The translations under genes and the position numbers were made by a program. DNA of 64,000 nucleotides from Hyphomicrobium sp. (GTDB lineage: Bacteria; Pseudomonadota; Alphaproteobacteria; Rhizobiales; Hyphomicrobiaceae). This document shows, in pieces, positions 52,608-61,253 of this stretch. A model generated the notes under the pieces. That model ran no database searches. It saw only the letters and a list, made by a program, of their open reading frames with translations, and was not told the origin of the DNA. Each line of letters starts with the position of its first letter. Positions within the stretch are counted from its first letter, which is position 1. The DNA is taken from positions 1 through 64,000 of the forward strand of contig JALHOF010000008.1 in NCBI GenBank assembly GCA_022843145.1, given 5' to 3'.

Positions 52608-54061
52608 CGCGCAAACTCCTGCCGCAGGGCCTCGAACACCGCCCGCGCGGTCTGCGGCTCGCCGCCCTTGGGGCCGAGCGGCCGCGCCGCCGGTCGCCAT
52701 CCATAAAGATCGAAGTGGGCGAAACGGCGCGCGCCCTTGGCGAACCGGCGCAGGAACAGCGCCGCGGTAATGGCGCCTGCGAACGGCGTGTCGTAGACGT
52801 TATTCATGTCGGCGACCTCGCTGTCGAGGTGGCGTTCATACCCGCCCCACAGCGGCAGTCGCCACACCGGATCGCCGATCCGCTCGCCCGCCGCCGCGAC
52901 CGCCACGGCGAGCGCATCGTCATCCGTGAACATCGCCGGCAGGTCCGGACCGAGCGCCACGCGCGCCGCTCCCGTCAACGTCGCGAACACCAGTACCGTG
53001 CCGCCGCCGTCCGCCGCGCCTTCGCCGGCGTATGTGAGTGCGTCGGCCAGCACGAGGCGGCCCTCGGCGTCGGTATTGCCGATTTCGACCGTGCGCCCGT
53101 CGCGGCTCTTGATGACGTCGCTCGGCCGGAAAGCGTCGCCCGACACGCTGTTCTCCGCCGACGGGATCAGGATGCGCAGCGCCACGTCGAGCTTCTGGCC
53201 CATGATCATGTGACCAAGCGCGAGCGCCGTCGCCGCACCGCCCATGTCTTTTTTCATTAGCAGCATCCCGCTCGGCGGCTTGATGTCGAGCCCGCCCGTA
53301 TCGAACGTGATGCCCTTGCCGACCAGCGTCACCCGTGGCGCGTCCGCCCGCCCCCAGCGGATGTCGATCAATCGCGGCGCCCGCGGACTTGCGCGCCCGA
53401 CGGCATGGATCAGCGGGAAGTTCTGCGCCAGGAGTTCGTCACCGACGATCGCCGTGCACGTCGCGCCATGCCGCGCCGCGAGGCTGCGGGCCGCAGCTTC
53501 GAGTTCGGCAGGTCCAAGATCGGAGGCGGGTGTGTTGATCAGATCGCGGCCGAGCCACACCGCTTCGACCTCGTTCACCGCGCGAGCCCGATCAGGACCA
53601 TCCGTGACGATGAGCGCGGGCGGCGCATCTCCCGCCGCCGACTTGTATCTGCGGAACCGGTAGGCCCCGAGCCCCCATGCGACCGCCGCCAGCCGCGCGT
53701 CGTCAAATCCAGTGTCGAGGCGATAAGTCCCCGGCGGCAGCGACTGCGCCAACTGACCGACCAGCAGATCCGACGGTCCCGACGGTTCGCCCGCGCGGCC
53801 GTTGCCACCCCCCAGCACCACCGCGGCGAGACCGCCATCCGCCGCCGGCAGCAACGCTTGCTTCTTTGCCGCCGCCACGAACCGCGACGCTCCGAGCCAA
53901 GCCGCCGCCACCGGCCCAAGCCCCGCCGCCGCATCTCCCGCTGCACACTCCGCCACGAGCCGCACCGGCACGGCCTTGGTCTGAGCCCTAGCGGCCGGCA
54001 GGATGTCTGCGGGCAGCAGCTGCAGCGGCGTCAGTTTGTCGGTCGCGATTGCGTCGGTCAT
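52604..54061 (-). CDS. M17-family leucyl aminopeptidase
   Basis: The 485-residue protein has the M17 metal-site motifs VTLVGKGITFDTGGLDIKPP, LLMKKDMGGAATALALGH and the signature NTDAEGRLVLADAL. It trims N-terminal residues from peptides in the cytoplasm. A divergent N-terminal domain of about 170 residues sets it apart from E. coli PepA. Its stop overlaps the NlpC/P60 start, so the pair is one operon: a peptidoglycan-peptide endopeptidase with an aminopeptidase suggests peptide recycling near the Yej importer, which is inference. Confidence 0.9.
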   Translation of the reverse strand: MTDAIATDKLTPLQLLPADILPAARAQTKAVPVRLVAECAAGDAAAGLGPVAAAWLGASRFVAAAKKQALLPAADGGLAAVVLGGGNGRAGEPSGPSDLLVGQLAQSLPPGTYRLDTGFDDARLAAVAWGLGAYRFRRYKSAAGDAPPALIVTDGPDRARAVNEVEAVWLGRDLINTPASDLGPAELEAAARSLAARHGATCTAIVGDELLAQNFPLIHAVGRASPRAPRLIDIRWGRADAPRVTLVGKGITFDTGGLDIKPPSGMLLMKKDMGGAATALALGHMIMGQKLDVALRILIPSAENSVSGDAFRPSDVIKSRDGRTVEIGNTDAEGRLVLADALTYAGEGAADGGGTVLVFATLTGAARVALGPDLPAMFTDDDALAVAVAAAGERIGDPVWRLPLWGGYERHLDSEVADMNNVYDTPFAGAITAALFLRRFAKGARRFAHFDLYGWRPAARPLGPKGGEPQTARAVFEALRQEFAR

Positions 54062-54256
54062 GATGAAGCGGCCCCTCGAGTCTCAGCCGCGCGCGGCGCA
54101 ATGGCCGGCACGGCTCCCCCACGGCCATATCTCGCAGCGCCCGAAAACACAATCGCACTGCGCCGTCCTCCCCCGCGCGGCTTCACGTGACGCGACGTCC
54201 GACGCTCGAGGGCGCCGGTGGTGGCCCTCTGAGCCCAGGGGTTCTGGCCGCAGGGG

Positions 54257-54271
54257 TTAAGCGTTTGTTGA
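54257..54271. promoter_or_regulatory. CtrA-like site upstream of tadD
   Basis: TTAA-GCGTTTG-TTGAC matches the CtrA box TTAA-N7-TTAAC at all but one defined position. It ends 85 bases before the tadD ATG. A site with the same half-site change is found upstream of cpaB at a similar distance. Confidence 0.5.
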
Positions 54272-54355
54272 CCGCTGTCCCAGAAACTCGACTTGGAACG
54301 ACATGATTCGCCCGCTCAGGTTCATCTGAGAACTGGGCACCAGAGAGGTTCGACG

Positions 54356-55366
54356 ATGGCCCAAGCTGCCAAACTCCCCATCCTTTGCTCGCCGGCACCC
54401 GGCCGCCGCCTCGCCCCAACCAGAACCTTCGCCGCGCTGACAGCGAGCCTGATGCTCAGCGCGTGCGCCGGCGGCCTCGGTGAAAGCGCCAAGACCGACC
54501 TCCTCGCGCAGGCCCCACCTCCGCAGCAGACAGCGGAAGCCGACCAGACGGCCATGCCGGTCAGCGAGCTTGAAAAGGCGACGGCATACTGGGGCAAGGA
54601 ATACGGCAAGAACCCGCGCAAACTCGATGCTGCGATCGCCTACGCAAAGAACCTCAAGGCGATGGGCAAGAAGGGCCAAGCGCTGTCGGTGATGCAGCAG
54701 GCGTCGATGCATCACGGCAACGACCGCAAGCTCGCCTCCGAGTATGGCCGTCTCGCTCTCGAGATGGACCAGCTTTCCGTCGCAGCGCCCCTGCTCGAGG
54801 CCGCCGATGATCCGTCCTCGCCCGACTGGCGCGTGATCTCGGCACGCGGCACGGTTCTCGCGAAGCAGGGCAAGTACAAGGATGCCATTCCGCTGTACGA
54901 GCGCGCTGCCACGCTGGCCCATGACCACCCGTCGATCACCAACAATCTGGCGATGGCGTATGCGATGAGCGGCGAAGCAGACAAGGCCGAGGACCTCTTG
55001 CGGCGCGCCGTGGCCACCGATCCCGAAAACCCGAAGGTCCGCCAGAACCTCGCCATCGTGCTCGGCCTTGTCGGCAAGCACGACGAAGCGAAGTCGATGT
55101 CGAGCGGCAGCCTCCACGCCGAGCACAACTCGTCGCTGATGCGCAAGCTCGTCCGCAGCGACATCAAGCCGGCATCCGAGGCGACCGTGCAGACCGCCAA
55201 GGCCAGCGCGCAGGAGCGCCCGCCGGCGCAGCAGGCCAAGGCCACCGTCACCGCGGCCCCCGCGCTCAAGCCTGCGAACACGCCAGACCCGGCTCCGGCC
55301 GACAACGCCGCCGCGAGGCTCGCCGACAACTATGGCGCGCAGGGCTTCAAGCCGTCGGCCCGCTGA
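54356..55366 (+). CDS. tadD: Tad pilus assembly lipoprotein TadD (TPR)
   Basis: The 336-residue protein has a lipoprotein signal with Cys37 (SLMLSAC), then TPR-like helical repeats (about 75-270; for instance AIPLYERAATLAHDHPSITN and AEDLLRRAVATDPENPKVRQ) and an Ala/Pro-rich end. TadD is a pilotin-like outer-membrane lipoprotein that helps assemble the CpaC secretin in Tad systems. It is alone on the plus strand and converges on tadC. In many relatives it follows tadC on the same strand. Confidence 0.85.
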   Translation: MAQAAKLPILCSPAPGRRLAPTRTFAALTASLMLSACAGGLGESAKTDLLAQAPPPQQTAEADQTAMPVSELEKATAYWGKEYGKNPRKLDAAIAYAKNLKAMGKKGQALSVMQQASMHHGNDRKLASEYGRLALEMDQLSVAAPLLEAADDPSSPDWRVISARGTVLAKQGKYKDAIPLYERAATLAHDHPSITNNLAMAYAMSGEADKAEDLLRRAVATDPENPKVRQNLAIVLGLVGKHDEAKSMSSGSLHAEHNSSLMRKLVRSDIKPASEATVQTAKASAQERPPAQQAKATVTAAPALKPANTPDPAPADNAAARLADNYGAQGFKPSAR

Positions 55367-55538
55367 AGCGTCACCCGGTCTGACGGAAATTCCAAAGCCG
55401 CCGAGAAGCGCGAGACGGAGAGTACAATCCCGAAATTCCAGCGCCGCGAGCCCCAGGCTCGCGGCGCTGTCGTACGTGCGCGCCCGCGCGACGACCGCAC
55501 AGCCGGATCCCCGCATCGGCGATCACGTATGCACAAGA

Positions 55539-55566
55539 GAAAAGCCCCGGTCCGAGGACCAGGGCT
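55539..55566 (-). terminator. Terminator at the end of the cpa/tad operon
   Basis: On the minus strand a hairpin of about ten base pairs (AGCCCTGGTC with GACCGGGGCT, one G-T-like mismatch) is followed by TTTTCTCTT. It lies about 60 bases downstream of the tadC stop. The T-rich tail is on the minus side. Confidence 0.6.
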
Positions 55567-55625
55567 CTACGCGAGACCAATTGAAGTCTCTTCTTTTGCT
55601 CGCGGCGTGCGCGCCTTGCCGACGC

Positions 55626-56603
55626 TCAGCCCATCTTCCAGAACTTGATGGCGGCGGGTCCGAGAATGACGACGAACAGCACGGGCAGGAAGAAGATGAT
55701 CATCGGGACGGTCAGCTTCGGCGGCAGGGCGGAGGCCTTCTTCTCGGCTTCCGACATGCGGATGTCGCGGTTTTCCTTGGCCATCACGCGCAGCGCCTGT
55801 CCGACCGGCGTACCATAGCGTTCGGCTTGGATGAGCGCGGTCGCCGCCGCCTTCACGCCCGGCAGTCCCGTGCGGCGGCCGAGGTTCTCGTAGGCCAGAC
55901 GGCGCTCGGGCAGGTAGGACAACTCCGCCGTCGTCAGCGACAGCTCCTCGGCGAGTTCGACCGACTGCACGGCGACTTCGCGCGCCACCTTGCCGAACGC
56001 CGCTTCCACCGACATGCCCGACTGCACGCAGATCAGCAACATGTCGAGGCTGTCCGGGAATGCCCGCTTGATCAGTGTCTGACGCTTCTGTGCGAGGTTC
56101 TCGATGAAGAGGTTGGGGAGATAGAAGCCCGCGAAGCCCGCGCCGACGGCCATCATCACCTTGATGATCGGCGGATAGACCGCCTTCGACATCACGAACA
56201 TGTAGAACAGCGTGCCGAAGAACACGATGACCGGCATCGCGAGGCGGAAGAACATGTACGCGACGAGCGGCGCCTGGCCACGCAGACCGGCCATCTTCAG
56301 CTTGTTGCGCACTTCCTCGCTGTCGAACTTCTGACGGAGGTCGAACTGATCGACGATCTGCTGCATGAAGCCCTTCGGCGCCTGCCGCAGCTTGGTCTTG
56401 CCGTCCTTCGCGTTCATCTCGGCGAGGCGCGACGCACGCATCTTGTCGCGCTCGATCGCCATGACCTTCATGCGCTGGTTCATGCGGTCGCGCGACAGGA
56501 TCGGCAACGCGATGGTGAGCACCGTTGCGAACGCCGAGACCGCAGCTAGAAGCGTCACAATGAATTGTGGACGCATGATCGTGTCGACGATCTCAATGAT
56601 CAT
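55626..56603 (-). CDS. tadC: Tad pilus inner-membrane platform protein TadC
   Basis: The 325-residue protein has an N-terminal membrane helix and a type II secretion F domain (about residues 165-300) with RAFPDSLDMLLICVQSGMSV and TPVGQALRVMAKENRDIRMS. Two further helices follow at the end (PMIIFFLPVLFVVILGPAAI). It forms the inner-membrane platform together with TadB for Flp pilus extension. It is the last gene of the minus-strand cpa operon. Confidence 0.92.
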   Translation of the reverse strand: MIIEIVDTIMRPQFIVTLLAAVSAFATVLTIALPILSRDRMNQRMKVMAIERDKMRASRLAEMNAKDGKTKLRQAPKGFMQQIVDQFDLRQKFDSEEVRNKLKMAGLRGQAPLVAYMFFRLAMPVIVFFGTLFYMFVMSKAVYPPIIKVMMAVGAGFAGFYLPNLFIENLAQKRQTLIKRAFPDSLDMLLICVQSGMSVEAAFGKVAREVAVQSVELAEELSLTTAELSYLPERRLAYENLGRRTGLPGVKAAATALIQAERYGTPVGQALRVMAKENRDIRMSEAEKKASALPPKLTVPMIIFFLPVLFVVILGPAAIKFWKMG

Positions 56604-56670
56604 GGAGGCACCGTGAACCTGTCAAAGCGTTGGTGTCGTCTCGTCCGCTGCTCGTCCGCGAACGTTGGGC

Positions 56671-57672
56671 TCAGTACTTGAAGTTGATCATCTTGCGCAT
56701 CACCATCACCCCGCAACCCATCCAGAACAGGCCGGCGAGCACAAAGAAGTTGCCGGTCTTGGTCGCGAACAGAGGAGCGATGTAGTCGGGCGAAGCGCCG
56801 TAGATCATGAAGGTCACCATGAAGGGCAGCGACGCGAGCACCATGGCCGAAGCCTTGGCTTCCGACGACATCGCCTGAACTTTCATCTGCATCCGGATGC
56901 GATCGCGCAGCACGCCGGCAAGGTTGCCGAGCGCTTCCGAGAGGTTGCCGCCCGCCTGCTGCTGGATCGAGATCACGATGGTCAGGAACTTGACCTCGGG
57001 CAGCGGCATCCGCTGTGTCATGCGCTCCAGCGCCTCGGCGAGCGATACGCCGACGCGCTGCTGCTCGACGACTTCGCGGAATTCGCTGCAGATCGGCTCG
57101 GGGCTCTCGCGCGAGATGATCTGCAGACACTCGTTGAGCGGCAGGCCCGACTTGACGCCGCGCGTGACCACGTCGAGCGCGTTGGCGAGCTCGCGCAGGA
57201 ACTTGGACTGACGCCGCTTGATCATCTTGTGCAGAATCCAGCGCGGCAAGCCGAACATGCCGACGAAGCCGCCGACGAGCGCACCGAGCTGCGTGAGGAT
57301 GCCGGGCTGGAACGAGAAGTAGATCGACAGCGCGGTGACGAGACCGGTGCCGGCGCTGAACATCCAGAACGTCTGCGGCGGCGTGTCGAGGCCAGCCTGC
57401 TGCAGCTTGAGCCGCAGTGTGACCTTTTCCTTCTTCTCGCGCGTTTCGATGTCCTTCAGCGTATCCTGAACCTGCTTGCGGCGGTTGGCGGCGTTGTCCA
57501 CCTGCGATCGCGCCGCGACCTTCTTAGTGCGGTTTTCCGTAACCGTCTGGATCCGCTTTTCCTTGTTCATGTCGCCCGACATGTAGGGCCACATGACGGC
57601 GAGAACGACGGATGCGAGCGCGATGGCGGCCAGCAGCGCGACCATCAGCGGCGCGATATCGAAGTTATCCAT
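56671..57672 (-). CDS. tadB: Tad pilus inner-membrane platform protein TadB
   Basis: The 333-residue protein from ATG 57672 has an N-terminal helix (IAPLMVALLAAIALASVVLA), a basic cytoplasmic segment, central helices and a type II secretion F domain (FLRELANALDVVTRGVKSGL, and LTIVISIQQQAGGNLSEALG). Its ATG lies inside the last codons of cpaF (overlap of eight bases), so translation is coupled. It forms a platform with TadC. Confidence 0.92.
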   Translation of the reverse strand: MDNFDIAPLMVALLAAIALASVVLAVMWPYMSGDMNKEKRIQTVTENRTKKVAARSQVDNAANRRKQVQDTLKDIETREKKEKVTLRLKLQQAGLDTPPQTFWMFSAGTGLVTALSIYFSFQPGILTQLGALVGGFVGMFGLPRWILHKMIKRRQSKFLRELANALDVVTRGVKSGLPLNECLQIISRESPEPICSEFREVVEQQRVGVSLAEALERMTQRMPLPEVKFLTIVISIQQQAGGNLSEALGNLAGVLRDRIRMQMKVQAMSSEAKASAMVLASLPFMVTFMIYGASPDYIAPLFATKTGNFFVLAGLFWMGCGVMVMRKMINFKY

Positions 57673-59146
57673 GCGACTCTCCGAGCACGTTGCCGTTCGC
57701 ATCCACGACTTCCGACGCGGCCAAGGCCGCCGCCAGACGATCTTCCTCGTTGTAGTACTCTGCCCGCTCCCAGAACTTCGGACGCGATATGCCCGTCGAG
57801 CGGTGGCGGCCGGTGATCTTGCCGTGCGCGTCTTCGCCGAGGATCTCGTAGACGACGATGTTCTGAAGCGTCACGACATCCTCTTCCATGCCGATCACTT
57901 CGGTGATGTGCGTGATTTTGCGCGAGCCGTCGCGCAGGCGCGAAGCCTGCACGATGACGTCGATCGAGCCGACGATCATTTCGCGGATGGTGCGGACGGG
58001 CAGCGCGTAGCCGCCCATCATGATCATCGATTCGAGACGGCCGATCGCTTCGCGCGGGCTGTTGGCGTGGAGCGTACCCATCGACCCGTCGTGACCCGTG
58101 TTCATCGCCTGCAGGAGATCGAAGGCTTCGGGTCCGCGGACTTCGCCGACGATGATCCGCTCGGGACGCATACGCAGGCAGTTCTTGATCAGGTCGCGCA
58201 TCTTGATCTCGCCCTCGCCTTCGAGGTTGGGGGGGCGGGTTTCGAGGCGGACCACGTGCGGCTGCTGCAGCTGAAGCTCGGCCGAGTCTTCGCAGGTGAT
58301 GATGCGTTCGTCGTTGTCGATCGAGCCGGTGAGGCAGTTCAGTAGCGTCGTCTTGCCCGAGCCGGTACCGCCGGAGATCAGAACGTTGCAACGGACGCGG
58401 CCGATGACCTCGAGAATGGTTTTGGCCTGCGGCGTGATCGAGCCGAACTTGACGAGCTGTTCGAGCTTGAGGCGGTCCTTCTTGAACTTACGAATGGTGA
58501 GCGCGGGGCCATCGATCGCCAGCGGCGGCGCGATGACGTTGACACGGCTGCCGTCGGGGAGACGCGCGTCGCAGATCGGGCTGCTTTCGTCTACGCGACG
58601 ACCCACCTGGCTGACGATGCGCTGGCAGATGTTCATGAGCTGCGTATTGTCGGCGAAGCGGACGCCGGTCCGCTGCACCTTGCCGCCGACTTCGATGTAG
58701 GTGGTGTTGGCGCCGTTGACCATGATGTCGGCGATGTCGTCGCGGGCCAGCAGGGGCTCCAGAGGCCCGTAGCCGAGGACGTCGTTGCAGATGTCTTCGA
58801 GCAGTTCCTCCTGCTCGGCGATCGACATCACGACGTTCTTGATCTGGATGATCTCGCTGACGATGTCGCGGATCTCTTCGCGCGCGGCGGCGGCGTCGAG
58901 CTTGGCGAGCTGCGTCAGGTCGATCGTGTCGATCAGGGCGTTGAACACCGTCGTCTTGACGTCGTAGTACTCCTCCGAGTGGCGCCGCTGCGGCTGCGCC
59001 TCGGGCTCGGGACGCGGTGCCGCGGCGGCTGGAGCCGCCGTCTGCACCTTGCCGGTCTCAGAAGCACGCGCCGCCGCCACGGGAGCGGGGGCCGGCTGGG
59101 CAATCCGCTTCGGGGCTTGCGGGTCGTTAGAGCGCTTTCCGAACAT
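57665..59146 (-). CDS. cpaF: Tad pilus assembly ATPase CpaF (TadA)
   Basis: The 493-residue secretion ATPase has Walker [19 protein letters not shown], an Asp box, and the HERMES-type His/Arg motif region [20 protein letters not shown] with [20 protein letters not shown] as Walker B. A Pro/Ala-rich N-terminal 45 residues precede the helical bundle. It powers pilus polymerisation as a hexamer in the cytoplasm. The GAGGA site before ATG 59146 supports the start. Confidence 0.95.
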   Translation of the reverse strand: MFGKRSNDPQAPKRIAQPAPAPVAAARASETGKVQTAAPAAAAPRPEPEAQPQRRHSEEYYDVKTTVFNALIDTIDLTQLAKLDAAAAREEIRDIVSEIIQIKNVVMSIAEQEELLEDICNDVLGYGPLEPLLARDDIADIMVNGANTTYIEVGGKVQRTGVRFADNTQLMNICQRIVSQVGRRVDESSPICDARLPDGSRVNVIAPPLAIDGPALTIRKFKKDRLKLEQLVKFGSITPQAKTILEVIGRVRCNVLISGGTGSGKTTLLNCLTGSIDNDERIITCEDSAELQLQQPHVVRLETRPPNLEGEGEIKMRDLIKNCLRMRPERIIVGEVRGPEAFDLLQAMNTGHDGSMGTLHANSPREAIGRLESMIMMGGYALPVRTIREMIVGSIDVIVQASRLRDGSRKITHITEVIGMEEDVVTLQNIVVYEILGEDAHGKITGRHRSTGISRPKFWERAEYYNEEDRLAAALAASEVVDANGNVLGESHG

Positions 59147-59156
59147 CTATCCGTCC

Positions 59157-60476
59157 TCAACGCTTGATCTTGAACTTCTCGAGCAGCGGACCGAGGCCCG
59201 CGAGCGGCGAAGACTTCTTCTCGACGCGGGTCTCGCGGCGATGGGTCAAGGCGAGCGCCAGGTCGCGGAACGACATCGCCGCCTCCGACTTCCCATTCAC
59301 TTCCTCGATCATCTGACCGTTGTTCGACGCCTGCCCGAACGTCTCGCTGTCGAACTTGACCTCGCCCGCGATCTTGAGGTCGAGCGCCTGCTCGAACTCC
59401 TTCACGCTGATTTCAGGGCGCTTCGGCACGCCCGTCATGTTCAGCAGGATGTGCGGCGCGCTGTCGTTCTTGCGAGCCGCGCGCAGGTAATCGACCATGT
59501 TCTTGGCGTTGCGCAGGTTGGCGAGATCCGGCACCGCCGTGATCACCACCTCGTCGGCCTGCGTCAGCAGCCGCTTCGACCACGAGGTCCACGAATGCGG
59601 CATGTCGACCGCCACATACGGCACGTTCTGGCGCACGACATCGATGACCATGTCGCACGCGTCGGCCGAGATGTCGTAGTCGCGGTCGAGCAGCACGGGT
59701 GCCGCGAAGATCGACAGCCGCTCCGAACATTTGGTCAACAGGCGGTCGAGCAGCACCTCGTCGAGACGCTCGGGGCTGGCAAGCGCTTCGGCGATGCCCT
59801 GCACCGGGTCCTGGTTGAAGTCGAGGCCGCAGGTGCCGAACGCGAGATCGAGGTCGGCGACGACAACGTTGCTTTTCAGCGCCTCCGACAGCGTCCACGA
59901 GGTGTTGTGGCAGACCGTCGACGAGCCGACGCCGCCCTTGGCGCCGATGAAGGCGAACACGTGACCGACCGGATCGGCCTCGGGGTTGTTGTAGAGGTTG
60001 GACAGGCTCTCCATGAGCTGGATCGGCGACACCGGCGCGACCAGATACTCGCTCACGCCGCGCTTCAGAAGCTCGCGATACAGGATGACGTCGTTCATGC
60101 GGCCGATGATGACGACTTTGGTGCCGGCATCGCAGCTCTCGGCCAGACGGTCGAGCTCATTGATCAGTCCGGCCCGCGGCAGCGAGCTTTCGATGATGAT
60201 GAGGTTCGGCGTCGGGCTTTCCTGATAGTGCGCCACCGCGGCGGATGCCCCGCCCATATGGATTGACACGTGCGCCTTCGACAGCCGCCGGTCTTCGGCG
60301 GCCACCTGCAGCACGTTGGTGAAGTTCGGATCCTCGCAGAACGCCTGGATCGAGATGCGCGGAATGGGCCGCGCACGCTCCACCTGCATGTCCGGCGTCG
60401 CCTCGACGCCGTCGCCGTACTCGACCATCGCATGGCCGGCCGAGACACCGTGATCTTCGTATGCTTGCTTCGTCAT
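59157..60476 (-). CDS. cpaE: Tad pilus localisation protein CpaE (TadZ)
   Basis: The 439-residue protein has an N-terminal pseudo-receiver region (about 30-155) and a MinD/ParA-like ATPase domain with the deviant Walker A FIGAKGGVGSSTVCHN and motif PHSWTSWSKRLLTQADEVVI. CpaE/TadZ marks the cell pole and recruits CpaF and other pilus parts. The C-terminal Lys-rich tail is typical. It lies between cpaD and cpaF in the normal order. Confidence 0.93.
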   Translation of the reverse strand: MTKQAYEDHGVSAGHAMVEYGDGVEATPDMQVERARPIPRISIQAFCEDPNFTNVLQVAAEDRRLSKAHVSIHMGGASAAVAHYQESPTPNLIIIESSLPRAGLINELDRLAESCDAGTKVVIIGRMNDVILYRELLKRGVSEYLVAPVSPIQLMESLSNLYNNPEADPVGHVFAFIGAKGGVGSSTVCHNTSWTLSEALKSNVVVADLDLAFGTCGLDFNQDPVQGIAEALASPERLDEVLLDRLLTKCSERLSIFAAPVLLDRDYDISADACDMVIDVVRQNVPYVAVDMPHSWTSWSKRLLTQADEVVITAVPDLANLRNAKNMVDYLRAARKNDSAPHILLNMTGVPKRPEISVKEFEQALDLKIAGEVKFDSETFGQASNNGQMIEEVNGKSEAAMSFRDLALALTHRRETRVEKKSSPLAGLGPLLEKFKIKR

Positions 60477-60488
60477 GACGTCTCGACC

Positions 60489-61229
60489 TCAGTTCTGAGC
60501 CTTGGTGTCTGTCTTTTCGTCCGCCGATTTGCGAGCACCCGTCGGCTCACCCTTCACGAACTTCTCCCAGTTCACGCCGCGCCGCTCGCTCGCGCGTGCG
60601 GTTTCGGTCCGGGGGCCAAGAAGATCGGCCGGGTTGGCGATCTGGGAGGCGAGGTTGCGCTGCGTCGCGCATCCGAAATTGGCGTAGGGCACGTTGTCTT
60701 TCTGATCGGCGAGGTTCGTCGGCCAGTTGCCGCACTCCGGCGCCTCTGCGACGTAGCGGAGGTACGACACGCGGATCGGCGGCTGCGGGTCGCCTTCCTC
60801 GTGGTAGGCCTCGACCGAGATCGAGCTTTCCTGAAAGCCGTTGTCGTCGAGCAGCTCGCGGATATCCTGCACCGCGTGCATGGCCGCGACCTCGTTTGCC
60901 GAGCCCGACGGCGCGGCGATGATCAGGCGGCTGTTGCCCGCATCCATCGCCCGCCAGCGTGCGGCGAAGTCGAGCACGTCGGCGCGCTGTGGCGGCGAGA
61001 GGCCCGACGAACCGCGCGAGACCCGCACCTGCATGTGGGTCGGCTTCTGCGATACCAGGATCGGATGTCGTTGCGTCGGATCGACCAGCGTCCAGCCCGC
61101 GACCTGCGGACCGGTGACGTTCTCGCGGCAGCCCGTGGCCATCAGCGCCAGGAGCGAGACCGCGACGGCCTTTCCGACCGGGAGGAGTTTTCCGGACCGG
61201 CTGGCCGGCTTGGTGGTGATGTCAGTCAT
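60489..61229 (-). CDS. cpaD: Tad pilus lipoprotein CpaD
   Basis: The 246-residue protein has a lipoprotein signal with Cys34 (SLLALMATGC) and the CpaD domain (VTGPQVAGWTLVDPTQRHPI, then GNSRLIIAAPSGSANEVAAM and CGNWPTNLADQKDNVPYANF). CpaD is an outer-membrane or periplasmic part of the Tad secretin complex. The C-terminus has a short polar tail ending in TKAQN. It starts 25 bases after cpaC ends. Confidence 0.92.
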   Translation of the reverse strand: MTDITTKPASRSGKLLPVGKAVAVSLLALMATGCRENVTGPQVAGWTLVDPTQRHPILVSQKPTHMQVRVSRGSSGLSPPQRADVLDFAARWRAMDAGNSRLIIAAPSGSANEVAAMHAVQDIRELLDDNGFQESSISVEAYHEEGDPQPPIRVSYLRYVAEAPECGNWPTNLADQKDNVPYANFGCATQRNLASQIANPADLLGPRTETARASERRGVNWEKFVKGEPTGARKSADEKTDTKAQN

Positions 61230-61253
61230 CTCTATGTTCTCCAGCGGTCGGCT

